Below are positions 60,422-64,000 of a stretch of DNA of 64,000 nucleotides, one piece after another; the first letter of the stretch is position 1, and every line of letters starts with the position of its first letter. Below the pieces are notes generated by a model. The model searched no databases, was not told where the DNA came from, and was given only the letters and a program-made list of their open reading frames with translations. Source of the DNA: Myxococcales bacterium (GTDB taxonomy: Bacteria; Myxococcota_A; Polyangia; GCA-2747355); assembly GCA_020431405.1 (NCBI GenBank), contig JAGQIK010000559.1, forward strand, positions 23,178 through 87,177, given 5' to 3'. A program made the translations under genes and the position numbers.

Positions 60422-61483
60422 TCAGGGTGCCGCGGCGCCGATGCGCACCACAAGCTCCATGGCCCCGATGGCCACGTGCGAGCCGTCCTTGAGCACCTTG
60501 CGGCGCACGGGCTTTCCGTCCACGCGCGTGCCGTTGAGGCTGTCGAGATCCTCGATCCAGAAGCGCGCCCCTGTCTTCGAGCGAAATATCCGGCAGTGGG
60601 TATCCGACGTCAGGCTGTCGGCGACGAGCAGCCTGCATGGCGGGCGTCTGCCGATGAGAAGCTCCTGATGCACGGCGTAGGTGCGGCCCTGCTGGCTGCC
60701 CGCGCCCTTGATCACTTCCACCTCGGCCTCGAGCTCGCGGTCAGCGCGCGTCAGGCCGCGCAGCGGCATACCGATGGAGTAACAAATGCCATGTCGGATC
60801 GGATCGGCGAGATCCTCTAAACGCCCCACGTCGAGCACCACCGTGCGGCGTCCTTGTTTGTCCATCACGCCCTGTTTTTTCCAGGCGCCCACGATCTGGG
60901 CCACGGCGCGCTCGGTGGCGCCGAGCTGCTGGGCGATGGCGCGCTGCGACAACGGATACGAGATGACGTACGTGCTGTCGTTCTCCTCGCCGAACAGGTC
61001 GGCGTAGGAGAGCACCAGGTTGGCCACGCGCTGCTCGAGCGTGGTGAAGGGGTGCGCCTCGTTGCGCGCGGCGACGCAGAAGGCGGCGCTGATGTTGCGC
61101 AGCTCCTCGAGCATCGCCGCCGGGTGCGCGAGCAGAAAGTCCATGTACGCGCGCGACGGGATGCTCGCGATGAGGCTGCGCTCCACCGCGTCGACGCTCT
61201 CGAGAAACGGCAGGTCGTGCAGCACCTCGATGTCGCCGAAGACCACCGGCGCGCGCAGCAGCTTGACCAGCAGCTCGCGCCCGTCCGGCGTGCGGTGAAA
61301 GATGCGCACCGTGCCTTCGAGCAGCACGTAGAGCGCCACGTCATCGTCGCCGGTGGCAAAGACCAGCTCGCCCACCTCGTAGCTGCGTGCCGGGTGCGCG
61401 ACGGCGAGCTGCTCGCAGATGGCCTCACCGGCTGCCGCGAAGATCGGATTCTGCAGCCAGAGGTCTGGACGCTGCGTGGACAC
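60422..61483 (-). CDS. CRP/FNR-family regulator fused to FHA domain
   Basis: A 353-residue protein from GTG 61483. Residues about 15-130 form a cyclic-nucleotide-binding fold (VGELVFATGDDDVALYVLLEG, REL LVKLLRAP), followed by a CRP helix-turn-helix (SQRAIAQQLGATERAVAQIV, about 185-205) and a C-terminal FHA domain (about 255-345) with LIGRRPPC, SDTHCRI and DLDSLNGTRVDG. The FHA binding residues Arg, Ser, His and Asn are present. It probably couples a small-molecule signal with recognition of phosphothreonine proteins. Unlike canonical CRP, the FHA follows the DNA-binding part. Confidence 0.8.
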   Translation of the reverse strand: MSTQRPDLWLQNPIFAAAGEAICEQLAVAHPARSYEVGELVFATGDDDVALYVLLEGTVRIFHRTPDGRELLVKLLRAPVVFGDIEVLHDLPFLESVDAVERSLIASIPSRAYMDFLLAHPAAMLEELRNISAAFCVAARNEAHPFTTLEQRVANLVLSYADLFGEENDSTYVISYPLSQRAIAQQLGATERAVAQIVGAWKKQGVMDKQGRRTVVLDVGRLEDLADPIRHGICYSIGMPLRGLTRADRELEAEVEVIKGAGSQQGRTYAVHQELLIGRRPPCRLLVADSLTSDTHCRIFRSKTGARFWIEDLDSLNGTRVDGKPVRRKVLKDGSHVAIGAMELVVRIGAAAP

Positions 61484-61542
61484 GGCCGCATCAAAGCACG
61501 CGGCTATCCGCAGCGCCAGCGAGTGGCTCGCTCGGGGGCGCG

Positions 61543-62415
61543 CTAGCTGGCCGCGGAGCCGTCGTCCGCGGGGATCGTCAACGCGCGCGCCAGCCGCGGC
61601 AACACGTCGCCGACGCGCGCCGCGAGCTTGAGGCGGCACAGGTCGTCGGCGCGCGTGGGCCCGAGATTGACGATCGCCACGTCGCGTCCTTCGCGCGCGG
61701 CGCGGCGCGGGAAGCGAAAGCCCGAAAACACTGCCAGCGAGGAGCCGACGACCAACAGCAGCTCGGCCTGCTCGTAGATCGCCCAGGCGCGATCGACGCG
61801 CTCGCGCGGCACCGACTCGCCAAAGAACACTACGTCGGGTTTGAGCACGCCGGCGCCGCAGGCCGCGCAGAGCGGCACGCGGAAGCGCTGCTCGTCGAGA
61901 TCCTCGATGGGATCGGCGTCGCCGTCGGGCGCCAGCTCGAAGCGCGCATCCTCGACGAGGCCCGGGTTGAGCTCGAGCAGCTGCTGCTGCAGCGCCTCGC
62001 GCGCGCTCTTGGCGCCGCAGTCGACACAGCGCACGTCGGCGAGCGCGCCGTGAAGCTCGACCACCCGCTCGCTGCCGGCGGCGTGATGCAGGCGGTCGAC
62101 GTTCTGCGTGATCACGCCCACCACCACGCCGGCGCGCTCGAGGCCGGCTAGCGCGTAGTGCGCCGCGTTGGGCCCGGCGGCGCAGAAGCGCGGCCAGCCG
62201 AGCGCGCTGCGCGCCCAGTAGCGCGCGCGCCCCTCGGGCGACTGGATGAACTGCCGGTACTGAATCGGGTTGCGCGCGCGGCGCAGCGTGCCGGGCCCGC
62301 GGTAGTCCGGAATGCCCGACTCGGTGCTGCAGCCCGCACCGCTGAGCACGGCGATGCGCCGGCCGGCGCACAGCGCGACGAGGTCGTCGAATGTGGCAGC
62401 CTCGAGCGCGCTCAC
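61543..62415 (-). CDS. SIR2-family NAD-dependent protein deacylase
   Basis: A 290-residue sirtuin from GTG 62415, which overlaps the stop of the radical SAM gene (GTGA). The NAD site GAGCSTESGIPDYRGPG is at about residues 26-42, TQNVDRLHHAAGS and ELHGAL supply Asn, Asp and the catalytic His, and the zinc site is CVDC with CAACG. It should remove acyl groups from protein Lys using NAD; some SIR2 proteins instead degrade NAD in defence. Here the zinc-bearing layout fits the deacylase. Confidence 0.9.
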   Translation of the reverse strand: MSALEAATFDDLVALCAGRRIAVLSGAGCSTESGIPDYRGPGTLRRARNPIQYRQFIQSPEGRARYWARSALGWPRFCAAGPNAAHYALAGLERAGVVVGVITQNVDRLHHAAGSERVVELHGALADVRCVDCGAKSAREALQQQLLELNPGLVEDARFELAPDGDADPIEDLDEQRFRVPLCAACGAGVLKPDVVFFGESVPRERVDRAWAIYEQAELLLVVGSSLAVFSGFRFPRRAAREGRDVAIVNLGPTRADDLCRLKLAARVGDVLPRLARALTIPADDGSAAS

Positions 62416-63443
62416 CCCAAGCCGTCCAGCGCCGCTACGTCGAGCGTCTGGTTGAAGCGATCGAACGCTGCGCGCGCCCGCGAGAGCTCGGCGTCGCGCG
62501 TCGCTTGCTCGGTGTCGTGGCCCTCGTCTTCCCAGCCGATGAAGATGCCGCCGCGCACCGCGACGGGCGCCGCCTCGCGCTCGCGCACCAGCGCGCGCAC
62601 GCCGGCGACGGCGGCGCGCAGCGAGCAGCGCGGGTGATCGGGGAAGCGCGCGCGGCTGCGCACGCTCGGGTAGTAAGGGTGTACGTTGAGGTCGACGCGC
62701 GTGCCAGCGGGCGCTGCCAGCGAGTAGACATAGCGCGCGGTGGCCGCCGCGTCGTCGGCGACGCTGCGCCCGTCGTGCGCCGCGGTGCCGGGGCCGGCGA
62801 TCACCACGTTGACGTCGAGGCCGAAGCGCCCGGCGCCGTGGCGAACGCGCGCCTCGGCGATGGCCGCGACAGCGCGCTCGACGGCCGAGCGCGGCATTCG
62901 CTTTTCCAGCAGCCCGTCGCGGCGCGCGTCGTCGGCGGTCTCGAGGCCCAAGATCGGCCGCGCGATCTGGTCGGGCCGCAGCCCCTCGGCCAGCGCGTCG
63001 AGCGCGCGCGCGGTGATGTAGGGCTCGCGCGAGTCGAACGAGACCACGCACACGCGCGGCAGCGCGCGGGCAAAAGCGAGCACCAGGGCGAGCGTCTGGC
63101 GCGAGAGCTCGGCCGGGTTGAGCGTCGAGCCCGAGTTGTAGACCACCAGATGCGCCAGCTCGGGCCAGCGCTCGGCGTAGCTCGCCTCGAACCAGCGCAG
63201 CCGCGCCGCGTTGCTGGCCGTGTCGAAGGCGCGTCCCTCGCCGGCGCCGATGTCGCAGTGGTGGCAGCGGCCGGCGCGGTAGTAGGGACAGATGCCGTCT
63301 TTGGCTTCGTTGCCGAACACCAGCGCCAGACGCCAGCCGTAGACGTCGCGCACGGCGGCGAAGCGATGTTCCGCCGCGGGCACGGCCCCCGCGGCCGCGA
63401 CCTCAGCGCTCGGCCCGTCGTCAGCGATCGACAAGGCGATCAC
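62412..63443 (-). CDS. Elp3/TIGR01210-like radical SAM protein
   Basis: A 343-residue radical SAM protein beginning at GTG 63443, which overlaps the carbamoyltransferase end by 23 bases. The cluster motif is CPYYRAGRCHHC (CxxxxxxxCxxC), the spacing of the TIGR01210/Elp3-type group, followed by a TIM-barrel with VVYNSGSTLNP and ILGLETADDARRDG. Archaeal relatives modify tRNA (archaeosine pathway) and Elp3 modifies the tRNA wobble base, so RNA or small-molecule chemistry is plausible. Co-translated with SIR2. Confidence 0.75.
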   Translation of the reverse strand: MIALSIADDGPSAEVAAAGAVPAAEHRFAAVRDVYGWRLALVFGNEAKDGICPYYRAGRCHHCDIGAGEGRAFDTASNAARLRWFEASYAERWPELAHLVVYNSGSTLNPAELSRQTLALVLAFARALPRVCVVSFDSREPYITARALDALAEGLRPDQIARPILGLETADDARRDGLLEKRMPRSAVERAVAAIAEARVRHGAGRFGLDVNVVIAGPGTAAHDGRSVADDAAATARYVYSLAAPAGTRVDLNVHPYYPSVRSRARFPDHPRCSLRAAVAGVRALVREREAAPVAVRGGIFIGWEDEGHDTEQATRDAELSRARAAFDRFNQTLDVAALDGLG

Positions 63444-64000
63444 CCAGAAACAGACAGTCGATCTCGGTGCGCGAGTAGGTCGCCAGCGCGTCGTCGGGCG
63501 AGCAGACGATCGGCTCCTGGTCGTTGAACGAGGTGTTGAGCACCAGCGGCACGCCGGTCAGCTCGCCGAAGCGCGCGATCAGGGCGTGGTAGGTCGGCTG
63601 GCGCTCGCGCTCGACGGTCTGGATGCGGCAGGTGCGATCGGCGTGCACGACGGCCGGAATCTGCGCTGCGCGCGGCGCGTCGACCGGATAGGCGAGGAGC
63701 ATCAGCTCGCGCGAGCTCTCGGCGCCGGCGCGCCCGCGCGGGGGCTCGAACCAATCGTCGAGCGCCTCGGCGAGCACTGACGCGGCGAAGGGACGGTAGA
63801 GCTCGCGATGTTTGACGCGTTCGTTGAGGCGCTGGCGCGTGGCGCGCTGGCGCGGATCGGCGAGCAGCGAGCGCTGCCCCAGCGCGCGTGGGCCCAGCTC
63901 GAGGCGCCCCTCGAACCAGCCGACCACCTCGCCGGCGGCGATGCGCTCGGCGGCGAGCGAGGCCGGGTTGTCCACCACGCGCGGCGTGACGCCGGCGCGA
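63421..64000 (-). CDS. Carbamoyltransferase, NodU/CmcH type (3' part; 5' end outside window)
   Basis: The reading frame is open to the right edge, so only the C-terminal about 190 residues are seen. They carry conserved family parts: GWFEGRLELGPRALGQRS, RERVKHRELYRPFA-type LNERVKHRELYRPF, PAVVHADRTCRIQTV, PLVLNTSFNDQEPIVCSP and TEIDCLFLGD. Family knowledge: these enzymes transfer carbamoyl groups from carbamoyl phosphate to hydroxyls in antibiotic or Nod-factor synthesis. It heads the visible operon with radical SAM and SIR2 genes. Confidence 0.85.
   Translation of the reverse strand, partial: RAGVTPRVVDNPASLAAERIAAGEVVGWFEGRLELGPRALGQRSLLADPRQRATRQRLNERVKHRELYRPFAASVLAEALDDWFEPPRGRAGAESSRELMLLAYPVDAPRAAQIPAVVHADRTCRIQTVERERQPTYHALIARFGELTGVPLVLNTSFNDQEPIVCSPDDALATYSRTEIDCLFLGDRLVDR

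Noticed and set aside
1..64000. CRISPR arrays
   Set aside because: No spaced repeats of 20-40 bases were seen; the only array is the spacer-less heptamer at 49861-49930.

Overview
The right part of the window (about 37.2 to 64 kb) is very GC-rich chromosomal DNA with many secreted Cys-rich or Asp/Pro-rich lipoproteins, a VWA lipoprotein, an AgmX/PglI-type C-terminal domain protein, multihaem cytochromes and a sterol-type ERG2/Rieske gene pair. Together these suggest a member of the Myxococcota (former Deltaproteobacteria). This assignment is an inference from gene style; no rRNA or marker gene is present.

The left part (1 to about 37.0 kb) looks like an accessory or mobile island. Its base composition is visibly less GC-biased and most of its genes concern conflict or mobility. 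From left to right it holds: (i) a methylase / SMC-like ATPase / CBS-HEPN / SF2 helicase operon (2-8160), cut at its 5' end by the window edge; (ii) an HNH-type gene wrecked by a frameshift and a decayed IS256-family element (8246-9330); (iii) a 2056-residue nuclease-STAND NTPase resembling Avs-type phage sensors, with two overlapping downstream genes, one a likely PD-(D/E)XK nuclease (9515-17122); (iv) small regulators and HEPN-like or zinc-ribbon genes (17.1-20.7 kb), with a tRNA-Gly-like fragment at about 18.55 kb; (v) a five-gene, tightly packed cassette of an exported ComEC-type MBL hydrolase, two membrane proteins, an exported protein and a PhoD-like phosphatase (20.9-27.0 kb), the best candidate here for an undescribed system; (vi) a lone radical SAM protein and a basic DNA-binding-like protein; (vii) a replication/maintenance block with an archaeo-eukaryotic-type primase, a ParB-like protein, a double palindrome that could be its site, and an unknown 425-codon gene (29.7-35.0 kb); (viii) a large serine recombinase (35.5-37.0 kb) just before an intact tRNA-Gly(CCC) at 37244-37316.

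Right of the tRNA, the recognisable functional sets are: an octahaem HAO-like cytochrome, tetrahaem cytochrome, Tat-exported Fe-S protein and NrfD-type membrane subunit (38917-43137), likely a quinone-linked periplasmic redox complex; an ERG2/sigma-1-receptor-type sterol isomerase next to a Rieske oxygenase (46953-48625), pointing to bacterial sterol modification; a run of envelope proteins; an SSB-like protein; a threonine synthase / alpha-beta hydrolase / SDR / secreted / AgmX-like run of overlapping minus-strand genes (51879-56260); a winged-helix protein and a THUMP-type RNA methyltransferase diverging at about 57.5 kb; a CRP-FHA regulator; and a minus-strand operon of carbamoyltransferase, Elp3/TIGR01210-like radical SAM and SIR2 genes running off the right edge. 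All functional calls rest on motifs read by eye; no searches were run.
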